The notes: a model not told the origin generated them from the letters alone. A DNA stretch of 43,939 nucleotides from Rhodobacteraceae bacterium UBA6273 (GCA_002440625.1 DJUV01000161.1:1-43939), one strand, 5' to 3'; positions 16,279 through 25,630 are shown, numbered from the stretch's first letter. A program made the numbers and translations.

Positions 16279-19200
16279 CTTACAGCGCTGTCGAGCACCT
16301 CGCATTGCTTAAGCCGTTTCAGCAAGCGACTGTCGATTACGTCTTTCGAAGGCTTTTCACGGATCAATCACCGACGGATCAGTTCTTAGTCGCTGACGAG
16401 GTCGGGCTCGGGAAAACCATGGTTGCCCGCGGCGTGATTGCGAAGACCATCGAACATCTGCTGGGCAAGGTCGACCGCATCGACATCGTTTACATCTGCT
16501 CTAATCAGGCGATTGCTGAACAGAACATCAAGTCGCTCAATGTGGTGGGTTCTGCAACCAAGCCGCTCAATACCCGCCTTACCCTATTGCCTCTTGAGAT
16601 CGAAAAGGAAGGAGGGATTGCTTCGCGACCCATCAATCTGATCAGCCTCACCCCTGGAACGGCGCTAGATCTTAAGTCGTCCCTTGGGACTGCACCGGAA
16701 CGGGCGCTGATCTTTGAAATGCTCCGTGAACGTATCGGTCTGCGCCATCGCGGCATCCAACGAGTTTTTCGTGGCGGCGTTTCCGACGAGAATTGGCCGG
16801 GCTGGACGACATGGATCCGAAATGAACAGATTTCGCGAGATATCGCTGATAAGTTTAACCGGGTTGTCGATGATACATTCATCGAAAGGATCCGTGAGGC
16901 GGCAGATCTCGCCAGAAGGCACAAGCATCCCCACTACCCCGACGACCAGCGCCCCGCAGCGATGATCGGTGAGTTGCGTCGAATGCTGGCGAAGATCTGT
17001 GTAGACGCATTGACACCAGACCTCATTATTCTCGACGAATTCCAGCGCTTCGCTGAACTCCTGCACGATCATGATGTCGAGGTGGCGCCTGAAAAGGCAG
17101 CTGCCGCAGAATTGGCGCGGGCCCTGTTCTCATACAATGGGGAGGATGGATCGAAGGCAAGGCTCCTGCTTCTGTCCGCCACGCCTTATCGCATGCTAAC
17201 GCTGAGCAGCGATGCGCCGGAAGAGGGCGAGCATTACGACGACTTTTTACGGACAATGCGCTTTCTGTTCGGCGATGCTGAAGGCCCGGCCCGCGTAGAG
17301 GAATTGAAGAGCGAGCTCATCAAGTTCAGGCGATCGCTCCAGTCGATGCCAGATGCCCGAGCGGCAGCAATAGCGCAACGAGACAGACTACATGGTATCC
17401 TGAGCCAGGTCATTGCCCGCACTGAACGCGTTGATTCTACCGAAGATCGCAATTCGCTCGTCCAAGAAGTCATGCCCGAGGTAGCGATCGCCACCGATGA
17501 TCTGCGAGAGGCGAAGGCAGTAGCGAAGGTTGCAGAACTCGTGGGTGCTCCCAGCATCGTCGAGTACTGGAAATCGGCTCCTTACCTGTTGAACTTCATG
17601 AGGGGGTACAAGCTGCGCGACCGGCTTCAGGCATTGAAACCCAAGCCGGCCGCAGAGCTGCGCAAGGCCATTCGTGAGGCATCAACGCACTTCATCAGCA
17701 AAAAACAGGTTGAGGAATACGCGGCGATTCCATTTCGCAACGGGAGGATGCGCGCCCTTGCGGATCTGGCGTTTAATGACGCCCTTGATCGATCGCTCTG
17801 GATCCCGCCATCGCGCCCCTCATACGGCACGCCAAGATCGGCCACAAAGGCATTGGTCTTTTCAGATTGGTCGATGGTGCCGGATGCGATCGCGGCTTTG
17901 CTTTCGCACGAGGCGAGCCGCCGAATGGGTATGTCGCCGGACCTTGTCAGCCGGACCAGCAGGCCGATTGGCGTCGATGAGCTTATGCCGATGCTCTACC
18001 CGTCGCCGTCGTTGGCAGAGCTTGTTGATCCTCTCGCTTTGGAGCGGCGGTTCGGCCGCGCTGAAAGCTACGATGTTTTGCACGCTCAAGCCTGCATGGT
18101 TCTCCGTGAACAGCTTGCGGCGGACGCCATCGCGGAATTCGCTCAAACAAGTGACCGGCTCCTCGCACTTGCCCTGGACAGGACTCTCGAGCGCGAAGTA
18201 AAATGGTCGAACGTCGGCATCGTTGACCATGAGGGGCACGACGAACATGGTGCGATGTCTCGGACCATCGCCACACTTCGCGATGCACTCCAAACTGACG
18301 AGCATCAGGGCGATGTTGACCCTGACACAGTGATCGAAAAGCTCGCCAGCCTTGCGCTTGGCTCGCCTGCCGTATGTGCGCTGCGTGCACTTTCGCGACT
18401 TTGCCCGGAAATCGCCACAGACGACCCCGTGTTGATCAGTGCATCAATCGGGATCGCGCTCGGTTTTCGCAGCCTATACAATCAACCCGAAACCCGCGCA
18501 TTGCTCGCTGAAACCTCGCCTCTCAATTATTGGCGCGATATCATAGAGCACGCCGCGCGAAACGACCTTCCGGCGGTTTTGGACGAATACCTTCAGTTGG
18601 TCCTGGAAAGCGAGCGCGCCGAAAAATTAGCCCCGCAGGATCGCGCGAGGATCATTGCGTCAAACGTGATTGCTGTGGTCGCCTTGCGCCCTGCCCAGAT
18701 CACGTTGGACCACTGGTCGACAAAAGCGGGCCGTCTGTATGATCAGACATTCGAAGTGCGCGCTCGTTTCGCCATGCGTTTTGCAACAAAGGCCGAGGAT
18801 GAAAAGGGGGTACGCCGAACATCCGTGGTCCAGGCCGCTTTCAAGTCGCCGTTTCGGCCATTTGTACTCGCTTCCACGTCGATTGGACAGGAGGGATTAG
18901 ATTTTCATCCCTACTGCTCTCGGATTGTGCACTGGAACCTCCCGAGGAACCCTGTTGATATCGAGCAGCGTGAAGGACGGGTCCATCGTTACAAAAACCA
19001 TGCTGTTCGGCGCAATGTCGTCGCTGCTTTTTCGGCCACTCCTCTCGCTGCGCAAAGCAGGCAATCACCATGGGTCTCCATGTTTGAGGCAGCGCAAGCT
19101 GATGAGGTTTCAAAGGGCCACTCGGGAGACATCATTCCGTTCTGGATCTACCCAGGTGATCACAAAATTGAGCGGGTCGTCCTCATTCCGCCCTTCAGCC

Positions 19201-19361
19201 GCGAGAGGGAACGCTACAAGGATCTCATCACATCTCTGGCCACTTACCGGCTGGCCTTTGGCCAACCGCGCCAAGATGAATTGATTAGCCTCTTTTCGGG
19301 TATGGACGACGACTTTATCCAAGAATTATCGGAGCTTCAGATATCGCTTAGGCCAAACTGA
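16275..19361 (+). CDS. Large SF2 (SNF2/DEAD-like) helicase
   Basis: A 1028-aa SF2 helicase. Visible motifs: ADEVGLGKTMVARGV (Walker A, K47), ICSNQAIAEQN (Ia region), LIILDEFQRFAELL (motif II, D254/E255), LLLLSATPYRM (III), STSIGQEGLDFHPYC (V) and DIEQREGRVHRYKNH (VI). A long insertion, about residues 310-800, separates the two RecA lobes, as in defence-associated helicases. I choose the GTG at 16275, which forms a GTGA overlap with the PLD stop and has AGAGGGGGC upstream; the ATG at 16230 would overlap the PLD gene by 49 nt. It is the last gene of the operon and is followed by a convergent gene. Confidence 0.83.
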   Translation: MTYSAVEHLALLKPFQQATVDYVFRRLFTDQSPTDQFLVADEVGLGKTMVARGVIAKTIEHLLGKVDRIDIVYICSNQAIAEQNIKSLNVVGSATKPLNTRLTLLPLEIEKEGGIASRPINLISLTPGTALDLKSSLGTAPERALIFEMLRERIGLRHRGIQRVFRGGVSDENWPGWTTWIRNEQISRDIADKFNRVVDDTFIERIREAADLARRHKHPHYPDDQRPAAMIGELRRMLAKICVDALTPDLIILDEFQRFAELLHDHDVEVAPEKAAAAELARALFSYNGEDGSKARLLLLSATPYRMLTLSSDAPEEGEHYDDFLRTMRFLFGDAEGPARVEELKSELIKFRRSLQSMPDARAAAIAQRDRLHGILSQVIARTERVDSTEDRNSLVQEVMPEVAIATDDLREAKAVAKVAELVGAPSIVEYWKSAPYLLNFMRGYKLRDRLQALKPKPAAELRKAIREASTHFISKKQVEEYAAIPFRNGRMRALADLAFNDALDRSLWIPPSRPSYGTPRSATKALVFSDWSMVPDAIAALLSHEASRRMGMSPDLVSRTSRPIGVDELMPMLYPSPSLAELVDPLALERRFGRAESYDVLHAQACMVLREQLAADAIAEFAQTSDRLLALALDRTLEREVKWSNVGIVDHEGHDEHGAMSRTIATLRDALQTDEHQGDVDPDTVIEKLASLALGSPAVCALRALSRLCPEIATDDPVLISASIGIALGFRSLYNQPETRALLAETSPLNYWRDIIEHAARNDLPAVLDEYLQLVLESERAEKLAPQDRARIIASNVIAVVALRPAQITLDHWSTKAGRLYDQTFEVRARFAMRFATKAEDEKGVRRTSVVQAAFKSPFRPFVLASTSIGQEGLDFHPYCSRIVHWNLPRNPVDIEQREGRVHRYKNHAVRRNVVAAFSATPLAAQSRQSPWVSMFEAAQADEVSKGHSGDIIPFWIYPGDHKIERVVLIPPFSRERERYKDLITSLATYRLAFGQPRQDELISLFSGMDDDFIQELSELQISLRPN

Positions 19362-19447
19362 CGCGCCCCGCCGAAAGGTCACACCGGCACCTTTAGCGAG
19401 AGCCAAGCAATCCTGTTCCTTCATGGCTAACGCCTGCCTCAGAGCAT

Positions 19448-20443
19448 TCAGCTCGTTGCTCGCCACATCCGGTACCGCCCCTGCCCAGTCACCTCGCGGA
19501 TCAGGCCGTGCGTTTCCATCCAGGCGAGGTTGCGCTGAACGGCGGCGCGGCTGGCGCCAGTAATGGTCTCCGCCATCGGAGCGGACACGAGCGGCCATTC
19601 CGTCAGCACAGTGCGTAAGGCCGGGGGCGTCCTGCCCGAGAGCGGGGTCATCGCGGCCACTGCCCGCGCCGACCATGCCTCGATATCGTCAAGCTGCCGC
19701 ATCGCGGTCAGGCACGCGGCCTCCATCCCGTTGAGCCAGCGTGCCAGACGGTCAAACGGTGAACCACCGGCGCGTAACCCCCCTGCCCCGCCCATGGCCA
19801 GAGGCGCGAAGACTGCTCCTCTCCCCTCGCTGGCAGCGATCCGCGCAGCTGCGACAGCCGCTTCCATCTGGTCACCGTGCTGCCCGAGCCCCGCGAGGCG
19901 CCAGAGGTGAAAGCCCGTAGCGGCGCGAGTGATCGGGTGCAGGTCTGCGGCCTGCCCCATGAGATCCAGCCAACCGCTCGCGCGATCCAGGAACGGCTCG
20001 GTCTCATCACTGAGGTTCTCGGGGTCGCGACGGTCGAGGAAGGCGGCCAAGTCCTGCTCCGGTCCCGGTCCACCAGTCAGTCGCCGAACCGCCCATCCGA
20101 CTCGCGCCAGCGCCGCCGTGTCGTCCTGGACACCGGACAGGCGCAGCGAGATCCAGAGAGCCAGCCGATCCTGGCTGATGCGGTCACCGGCGAACCAGCT
20201 GAGGTCGGCAGCCTCCATCAGCGCCAGCCTGTGCCGCCATCCTTCCGGTCCGCGTTTCAACCGATCGTCCAGCGCGCCGATGCGGCCCGCCACACGGGCA
20301 AGACGCGCGGCCTGACCTCCCTCTGCTTTCCGCCAATCCTCGAGGACCTCGGTTTCACGCGGTTCGGCCCGTGGTCCCGGCGGTAAATAGTCCGGCTCGT
20401 CTTCCATCGGACCGGGTAGGAACCACTGTCGCTTTTCCTTCAC
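19448..20443 (-). CDS. RHE_PE00001/DUF1612-like helix-turn-helix protein
   Basis: A 331-aa, largely helical protein with a C-terminal winged helix (AETITGASRAAVQRNLAWMETHGLI, ending EVTGQGRYRMWRATS). The N-terminal region (ALDDRLKRGPEGWRHRLALMEAADLSW...RISQDRLALWISLRL) resembles the plasmid-borne RHE_PE00001 family of rhizobia, whose function is not known. The start is a GTG with a weak ribosome binding site. It is convergent with the helicase operon and divergent from tniA. Its C-terminal ending resembles that of the DUF1403 protein further along, a similarity seen in the sequence that may reflect shared DNA-binding domains. Confidence 0.6.
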   Translation of the reverse strand: MKEKRQWFLPGPMEDEPDYLPPGPRAEPRETEVLEDWRKAEGGQAARLARVAGRIGALDDRLKRGPEGWRHRLALMEAADLSWFAGDRISQDRLALWISLRLSGVQDDTAALARVGWAVRRLTGGPGPEQDLAAFLDRRDPENLSDETEPFLDRASGWLDLMGQAADLHPITRAATGFHLWRLAGLGQHGDQMEAAVAAARIAASEGRGAVFAPLAMGGAGGLRAGGSPFDRLARWLNGMEAACLTAMRQLDDIEAWSARAVAAMTPLSGRTPPALRTVLTEWPLVSAPMAETITGASRAAVQRNLAWMETHGLIREVTGQGRYRMWRATS

Positions 20444-20562
20444 GATTTCACTGCGTGGTTTTCACATGATTTCCGCAAGGTACCTCCGGAAGTGGCGCGG
20501 GTTTCTGCTTTGCGATTTCAATTTCATTATGGACTTCAATAGGTTTTGAAGGGCACGGCGGC

Positions 20563-22224
20563 ATGACAGCGCTCAGCAAAGATCGGCCTTTGGAGCGGGC
20601 AGCTTACCGCGCTTCAGACGAGGCTTGGTCGAAGGCGGTTCGGATCGCTCGCGAACTTGACCGGGTTCTCGATGGCGACTTGCCGATGCGGGAGGCTGTC
20701 AGCCGGGCAGCGGTGGAACTGCGCCTTTCGACGCGTCAGGTCTACAATCACCTCGCCCGGTATCGGGAGGACCGCCGTGTCTCGTCGCTTCTTCCTCGGA
20801 CGAATGGCGCGCGGCGTGCGAGGATATCGGCCAGCGTGGAAGCCATCATTTCCGACACTTTGCGAAAGATGTGGCTGCAGCCAGAGCAACCCGATCTCGC
20901 GCCCATCGTCGACGAAATCCGTGCGCGCTGTGACAGCGAAGGGTACAAGCCCCCGTCCTATGTCACTGTGGCCAAGCGGATCCCGCGCGTGTTCACCCCA
21001 GAGGAGATCGCGCGGCGGCGGCTTTCCGGTGGCAAGCATCTTCACCGCCTGAAGCCGCGTCCGGGATACATCCGTGCCGCCCACGCCCTTGAGGTCGTCC
21101 AGATCGATCATACCCCGGCCGACATCCAGTTCGTCGAGGTGATCGACGATCATGGTATCTTCGTTGGCAGACCTTATCTGACCATCGCCGCCGATGTGGC
21201 GACGAGTGCCATCATCGGCTTCTGTCTGACCCTCGAGCGTCCGTCCCGGCTCTCGGTCGCCTTGTGCCTTGCCCACGCGATATGCAGCAAGGATAACTGG
21301 CTGGCCGAACGCGGGATCGCGCACCCGTGGGTGATGCATGGCCGCCCTAAGCAGATCGTCGTGGACTCCGCCAAGGAATTTCAGAGCAGTACCTTTACGA
21401 AAGGATGCGCCGACTTCGGGATCACCGTCCGAACCCGGAACAAGGGCACAGTTCACCGAGGTGGGGTTGTCGAGCGCCTCCTTGGAAAAGTGAACACGGT
21501 GCTTCGCTCTCTTCCTGGCAAGACCGGACGGTCGATCGCGGATCGCGGCGACTATTCGTCCGATGAGAAGGCAAGTCTGACCTTCGCGGCCCTCGAGCGT
21601 TGCATCGCCCTGGCAATCATCGATCACAACCAGACCCAGAACGCGCGCAAGCTGACTGTGCCTCGCCTCGAATGGGAGCTGCGACTTCCACCGACGGACC
21701 GGCCGATCGATGATCCTGACCAAGTCCTGCTCAACTTTCTCCCCCGCACAACACGCCGCATCTCTCCCCAGGGCGTCAGCCTGTTCGCCATCGACTACTT
21801 CGAGCAATGGCTTGGGCCTCTCGTCGCCCGCCGTGACCGGTTGCCACCTCTGGATCTATGCTACGACCCCCGGGACATCAGCCGGATCTACATCGCCGAT
21901 CCCGACACGCGAATCTTGCGTCCGGTAAAGCGGCGGGATGGGGTGACCATGCCAATCACCCTTTGGCAGCATGAAGCCGACCGAGCGCGCACGCGAGAGA
22001 GCCAACAACGACCGGCGCAGGAAAAGACGCTTCTGCGCCGGGAAATCCCGGCGACCGTCGCCGGGGCCAAATCCAAGAAGGCTCACCTGCGGGAAATGAC
22101 CAGGGCCCGACACGCCGCAGACGCGCCGAAGGCGTATCAAAATGTCGGGCAGGTTTCGGAGGCGACCCATACCGGACCAGAACCTGACCGACCCCGCCGC
22201 GTCTTTCCTGTGGAGACCTGGTAG
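20563..22224 (+). CDS. tniA: TniA-like DDE transposase
   Basis: A 553-aa transposase of the TniA/TnsB/Mu-type group. N-terminal helix-turn-helix segments (AAVELRLSTRQVYNHLARYR) precede the retroviral-integrase fold: VVQIDHTPADIQF (first D), IVVDSAKEF (second D) and RGGVVERLLGKVN (E). A Mu-C-like beta domain follows (RDISRIYIADPDTRILRPVKRRDG) and a basic tail that would contact TniB. The stop is followed after 1 nt by the tniB start. It catalyses strand transfer at transposon ends in a Tn5053/Tn402-like system. The resolvase (tniR) is not adjacent. Confidence 0.9.
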   Translation: MTALSKDRPLERAAYRASDEAWSKAVRIARELDRVLDGDLPMREAVSRAAVELRLSTRQVYNHLARYREDRRVSSLLPRTNGARRARISASVEAIISDTLRKMWLQPEQPDLAPIVDEIRARCDSEGYKPPSYVTVAKRIPRVFTPEEIARRRLSGGKHLHRLKPRPGYIRAAHALEVVQIDHTPADIQFVEVIDDHGIFVGRPYLTIAADVATSAIIGFCLTLERPSRLSVALCLAHAICSKDNWLAERGIAHPWVMHGRPKQIVVDSAKEFQSSTFTKGCADFGITVRTRNKGTVHRGGVVERLLGKVNTVLRSLPGKTGRSIADRGDYSSDEKASLTFAALERCIALAIIDHNQTQNARKLTVPRLEWELRLPPTDRPIDDPDQVLLNFLPRTTRRISPQGVSLFAIDYFEQWLGPLVARRDRLPPLDLCYDPRDISRIYIADPDTRILRPVKRRDGVTMPITLWQHEADRARTRESQQRPAQEKTLLRREIPATVAGAKSKKAHLREMTRARHAADAPKAYQNVGQVSEATHTGPEPDRPRRVFPVETW

Positions 22225-22225
22225 C

Positions 22226-23107
22226 ATGGCCGACCATCTCCTACCATCAACCTCAGCGTTGCTCGATGCGGATGCTGCCACCCGCATTGCTCATATTCGG
22301 GCGCCACGCTGGATAGGCCATCCCGGTGCCTCTGCGGCACATGATGCGATGCGGCAGCTGTTGGAACGCCCGCCATCACTCCGTCCACGCGGCTTGTTGA
22401 TTGCTGGTCCCTATCACAACGGCAAGACCATGATCGCCGAACGCTTCGCCGTCGAACATCTGCGCCGTGCCGACCGGCAAAGGGTCTGGGTGATCCAGAC
22501 CCGGGAGGGGGCAGGCCTGTCGCATTTCTACGCCAGCATTCTGTCCGGACTGCGCGCCCCGCAAGCTGCCGGCTGGCGTAGCCTGTCCCGCGCCAGCGAA
22601 CAGGTCGATCATCTTCTCGACAGCGTCAAGCCGCGCCTGCTCATCTTCGACGAATTCCACAGTGTGCTGCGCGGACGCCGACAGGATGTGAAGGCAATCT
22701 TCTCGTTCCTGCGGCGGATCGCACGCGTGCATGACATCTCGCCCGTGCTTGTCGGCGAAATCGCTGTCTATGATGCATTGCACGACACTGAAGAAATGGG
22801 CTCGCGGTTCGATACGGTCGCAGTGTCACGGTGGGGATTCGACGAAGACTTCGCCACGCTTCTCGACAGTCTCGAGGCCAGCATGCCGCTTGCGCATGCC
22901 TCAAATCTCTCACGACCTCCCCTGGCCAAAATGATCCATGATCTGTCGGAAGGGCTGATTGGCGAGGTGGTCGACATCGTCACCCGGACGGCGGTGGCAG
23001 CTGTTGAGAGCGGTGAGGAAAGGATCACGTCCAGCACCGTCATGGCCCTCGGCTATGTACCGCTGTCACGGCGACGGAACTCGGCCTTGCGCCATTCAAT
23101 GACATGA
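22226..23107 (+). CDS. tniB: TniB-like AAA transposition ATPase
   Basis: A 293-aa AAA+ regulator of transposition with Walker A GPYHNGKT, in place of the more usual GPTNNGKS of TniB, Walker B LLIFDEFHS, sensor region VGEIAVYD, and the family's N-terminal WIGHPGASAAHDAMRQLLE. TniB/TnsC proteins bind target DNA and activate the transposase in an ATP-dependent way. The start at 22226 follows GGAG and lies 1 nt beyond the tniA stop; an upstream in-frame ATG inside tniA is less likely. It overlaps tniQ in an ATGA. Confidence 0.9.
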   Translation: MADHLLPSTSALLDADAATRIAHIRAPRWIGHPGASAAHDAMRQLLERPPSLRPRGLLIAGPYHNGKTMIAERFAVEHLRRADRQRVWVIQTREGAGLSHFYASILSGLRAPQAAGWRSLSRASEQVDHLLDSVKPRLLIFDEFHSVLRGRRQDVKAIFSFLRRIARVHDISPVLVGEIAVYDALHDTEEMGSRFDTVAVSRWGFDEDFATLLDSLEASMPLAHASNLSRPPLAKMIHDLSEGLIGEVVDIVTRTAVAAVESGEERITSSTVMALGYVPLSRRRNSALRHSMT

Positions 23108-24105
23108 CCAGCAGTGCGCAGAGGATCACCGTCTCCCCGGCCCGCCGCTATAGAGTGGCCGCGGGGCATCGCTGGCCGGTGGACGTCCGGCCAGCTCCTG
23201 GGGAGCTTTTGTCAAGCTGGCTGCACCGGCTTGCACATGCCAATGGTGTGCCGCCGCGCTATTTTGGAGCGGTGCTCGGGGTGGCCGGCGAGACATGGTC
23301 GGCGCAACTTGACCGGCATCTGCCGGATTCTGTTCGTCGCTTGCTGCTCGACCATACGGCGATCTGCCCCGACGAGATCGACGGTCTTTGTCTGGCCAAC
23401 AGTCCACTCTCGACCCTGCGCTTGCGGCTGCGGACCCGGCCGCAAGATGCAGGGACATCGACGGCGCAGTCCTGTTGGTTGCAGTTCTGTCCCTCCTGCC
23501 TGGGGGAAGACGAGGTGCCCTATTTCCGGCGGAGCTGGACCTTGGCAACCCGCCTGTCCTGTTTTCGCCATGGCTGCCGCTTGCGCGACCGTTGCCCGTC
23601 TTGTGGGCAGAGCCTTGCGCCATTTCGTCAGGCTCGCCTCGTGCCACAACAGTACTGCGCCTTCTGCGACGCCCCTCTCGCAAAACCGACTGACCCGGCA
23701 AGCACGGGCGCCCGGCGCCTCGAGCGGCTGATCGACGATCTGCTGCGCCTTGATTCCGCTGGGCGCACGCAGGACGATCGGAAGTCTCTTGCCGTGCAGC
23801 TTATGAAACACCCAGTGCCCGTCAGAACGGCGACATCAACGGTCACATTCTTGTCGCATCGGGTTCGCTACAATTTCTTCCAGCGGTTGTCAGAGCGGCA
23901 GATCGAGGTAAGAGACCCCACAGAACGCGGCCCGCTGACCTTCTGGCTCGGGCTGGCCCGCGCCTCCGAAAACCACAAGGGGTTGGTCGGGACGCTCAGA
24001 GATCGGCTTGGCGAAACTGCCGGGCCGGGGCCGGCCTCCTCCTCCAGAGAGCCTGATCTGGCCGCCTTGCTGCGGGCAGCAATCCGGCTTCACCAAAGTC
24101 GCTGA
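23104..24105 (+). CDS. tniQ: TniQ-like target-selection protein
   Basis: A 333-aa TniQ family protein. The N-terminus has the characteristic GELLSSWLHRLAHANG, followed by zinc-finger-like cysteines: FCPSCLGED and SCFRHGCRLRDRCPSCG, then a further CAFCD. The C-terminal part is helical. TniQ/TnsD proteins link the transposition ATPase to chosen target sites and are also the adaptor in CRISPR-associated transposons. No cas gene or array is visible here, so it is a conventional element. It is made from the ATGA overlap with tniB and ends 26 nt before the convergent scpB stop. Confidence 0.9.
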   Translation: MTSSAQRITVSPARRYRVAAGHRWPVDVRPAPGELLSSWLHRLAHANGVPPRYFGAVLGVAGETWSAQLDRHLPDSVRRLLLDHTAICPDEIDGLCLANSPLSTLRLRLRTRPQDAGTSTAQSCWLQFCPSCLGEDEVPYFRRSWTLATRLSCFRHGCRLRDRCPSCGQSLAPFRQARLVPQQYCAFCDAPLAKPTDPASTGARRLERLIDDLLRLDSAGRTQDDRKSLAVQLMKHPVPVRTATSTVTFLSHRVRYNFFQRLSERQIEVRDPTERGPLTFWLGLARASENHKGLVGTLRDRLGETAGPGPASSSREPDLAALLRAAIRLHQSR

Positions 24106-24131
24106 CTTCCTGCTGAAGCCTGGCCGGTCGC

Positions 24132-24740
24132 CTAACCTTCCATGGCCCCCGATGGGCCTGCCAGGCCTGCATCGTCCAATTGCTCGGGGTCTGGCAGGTC
24201 GCGCAAGGACTCCATCCCGAAGGCAGCCAAGAACGCCTCGGTGGTGACGAAGGTATAAGGCGCGCCACGGCGGGGTTCGCGAGGGCCGGTGCCGATCAGG
24301 TCCCGCTCGGCAAGTCGGCCGATCAGGTCACGGCTGATCTCTTTCCCGAAGATGTCCTTCAACCCGTCGCGGCTGACCGGCTGGTGATACGCGATCGCCG
24401 CCAGCACGGCCAGATCGTATTCCGACAGATTCAGCGCCTGGCTGTTAACATCCGCCGCGGCGCGGATCGCTGGGGCATAGGCCGCGCGCGTGCGCAGCAT
24501 CCACGCCTTGCCCACCTGTGCCACCTCATAGGGTCGGCCTTCCAGATCCACTGCCAGATCCTCGATCAACAGATCGACTGAGGTCCCCAGCCCCACGACC
24601 CGCGCCAGATCCTCGCGCGCCACCGGGGTCGCGCTCGCAAACAGCACCGCCTCGATCCGCCGCATCCATTCCCGCCAGCGCAGCTCGGGGGGAAGAGCGG
24701 CCAATTCGCGGTCAAGTTCTGTGTCCTCGCGCCGCCCCAT
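24132..24740 (-). CDS. scpB: SMC-Scp complex subunit ScpB-like, plasmid type
   Basis: A 202-aa ScpB-like protein made of two winged helices: WMRRIEAVLFASATPVAREDLARVVG, then the family's AVLAAIAYHQPVSRDGLKDIFGKEIS and a third helix pair ending in GAPYTFVTTEAFLAAFG. Canonical ScpB binds ScpA in SMC condensin and helps segregate chromosomes. No scpA or smc gene is nearby, so this copy either joins a chromosomal complex or has a plasmid-specific role. The start at 24740 lies 2 nt behind the DUF1403 stop; the frame extends upstream but would overlap that gene almost wholly. The two genes form an operon often seen on rhizobial and rhodobacterial plasmids. Confidence 0.85.
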   Translation of the reverse strand: MGRREDTELDRELAALPPELRWREWMRRIEAVLFASATPVAREDLARVVGLGTSVDLLIEDLAVDLEGRPYEVAQVGKAWMLRTRAAYAPAIRAAADVNSQALNLSEYDLAVLAAIAYHQPVSRDGLKDIFGKEISRDLIGRLAERDLIGTGPREPRRGAPYTFVTTEAFLAAFGMESLRDLPDPEQLDDAGLAGPSGAMEG

Positions 24741-24742
24741 GC

Positions 24743-25630
24743 TCAGACCCCGTACAGGCGGAACGTGTCCCGCCCGGTCAGTTCGCGCACGGCGCCAAGC
24801 GCAACCAATCGATCGCACAGCCGTCGCGCGGCCCGATCCGACATGAAGGCCAATGCCCCCGGCACCAGCGCATCGCGCGACAGAAACAGATCGACCGCCC
24901 GGCCCGCCGCCTTGGCGCGCAGCTTCGGGGCCACTGCCTGCAGACGGGCCGCCGCCCGGGCCAGATCGCCAGCCAGCGGCAGCGCCTGACCGACGGCAGA
25001 GACAACGGCGCGGTGACAAGCCAGCCGCAGATCATCGCCCCGCAAGCGTATATCGCGGGGCTTGAGCGTCAGCGCCAGAAGCGGCAGCAAATGGGTTGCC
25101 CCCAACGCTCTTGCCAGTGCCGCATCGGCCAGGATCAGGGCGGCGGCCTCGGCTCGCGGACTATCGGTCAGCACCGCCTCGACGACCTGCGCCGCCCGGT
25201 CCACTGGGGTCGGTCCGGTTGCATCAAGGCAGAGCGCGATCCGCTCTGCTGCTATTCCTTCCAGCGCGTTGACCAGATGCGCGACCGAAACCGGCCTCGC
25301 CGCCGCGCGTGACCACTGCCGTGCGATTCGCCCCGCCGGGCCGGGGTCGTCGCCCGGTCCCGTCAGGTGCAGGGCATCGCGCAAGGCGCCCTGCGCCTCC
25401 CTTCGCCCCGCCATTGCAGCGCAGTTCCCGGCCGCCGCCAGGGCCAGACGATCGCGCCACAGCGCCAGAGGCACATCCGCTGACGCCATTGCCTGACCCA
25501 GATGCGCCAGCGCGGCCCCGGACCGGAAAGCCGCAGCCTCCGGCGTCTCGGACGGCACAGAGACGATCCAGCCCGGCAGCGGGGGCAGCATCGGCAAGGT
25601 TTCCAAAGGCTCGGCGCGCGGTTTTCTCAT
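24743..25630 (-). CDS. DUF1403 family protein
   Basis: A 295-aa Ala/Arg-rich, all-helical protein. I recognise DUF1403 from the opening PLPGWIVSV, the RDRLALAAAGNCAAMAGRREAQGALRDALHLTGPGDDPGPAG region, and the C-terminal winged-helix-like end (ARRLCDRLVALGAVRELTGRDTFRLYGV). Its function is unknown; the family occurs mostly on plasmids directly upstream of scpB-like genes, as here, and so may act with ScpB in plasmid segregation or structure. It diverges from the tyrosine recombinase gene across a 114-nt gap that holds a recombination-type inverted repeat. Confidence 0.8.
   Translation of the reverse strand: MRKPRAEPLETLPMLPPLPGWIVSVPSETPEAAAFRSGAALAHLGQAMASADVPLALWRDRLALAAAGNCAAMAGRREAQGALRDALHLTGPGDDPGPAGRIARQWSRAAARPVSVAHLVNALEGIAAERIALCLDATGPTPVDRAAQVVEAVLTDSPRAEAAALILADAALARALGATHLLPLLALTLKPRDIRLRGDDLRLACHRAVVSAVGQALPLAGDLARAAARLQAVAPKLRAKAAGRAVDLFLSRDALVPGALAFMSDRAARRLCDRLVALGAVRELTGRDTFRLYGV

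Noticed and set aside
19374..19394. Hairpin AAAGGT...ACCTTT between the helicase and the convergent gene
   Set aside because: Only 6 bp with a 9-nt loop and no U-tract on either side; too weak to call a terminator.
20563..24105. CRISPR-associated transposon
   Set aside because: TniQ is present but no cas genes and no regular repeat-spacer array are visible; it reads as a conventional Tn402/Tn5053-like set.
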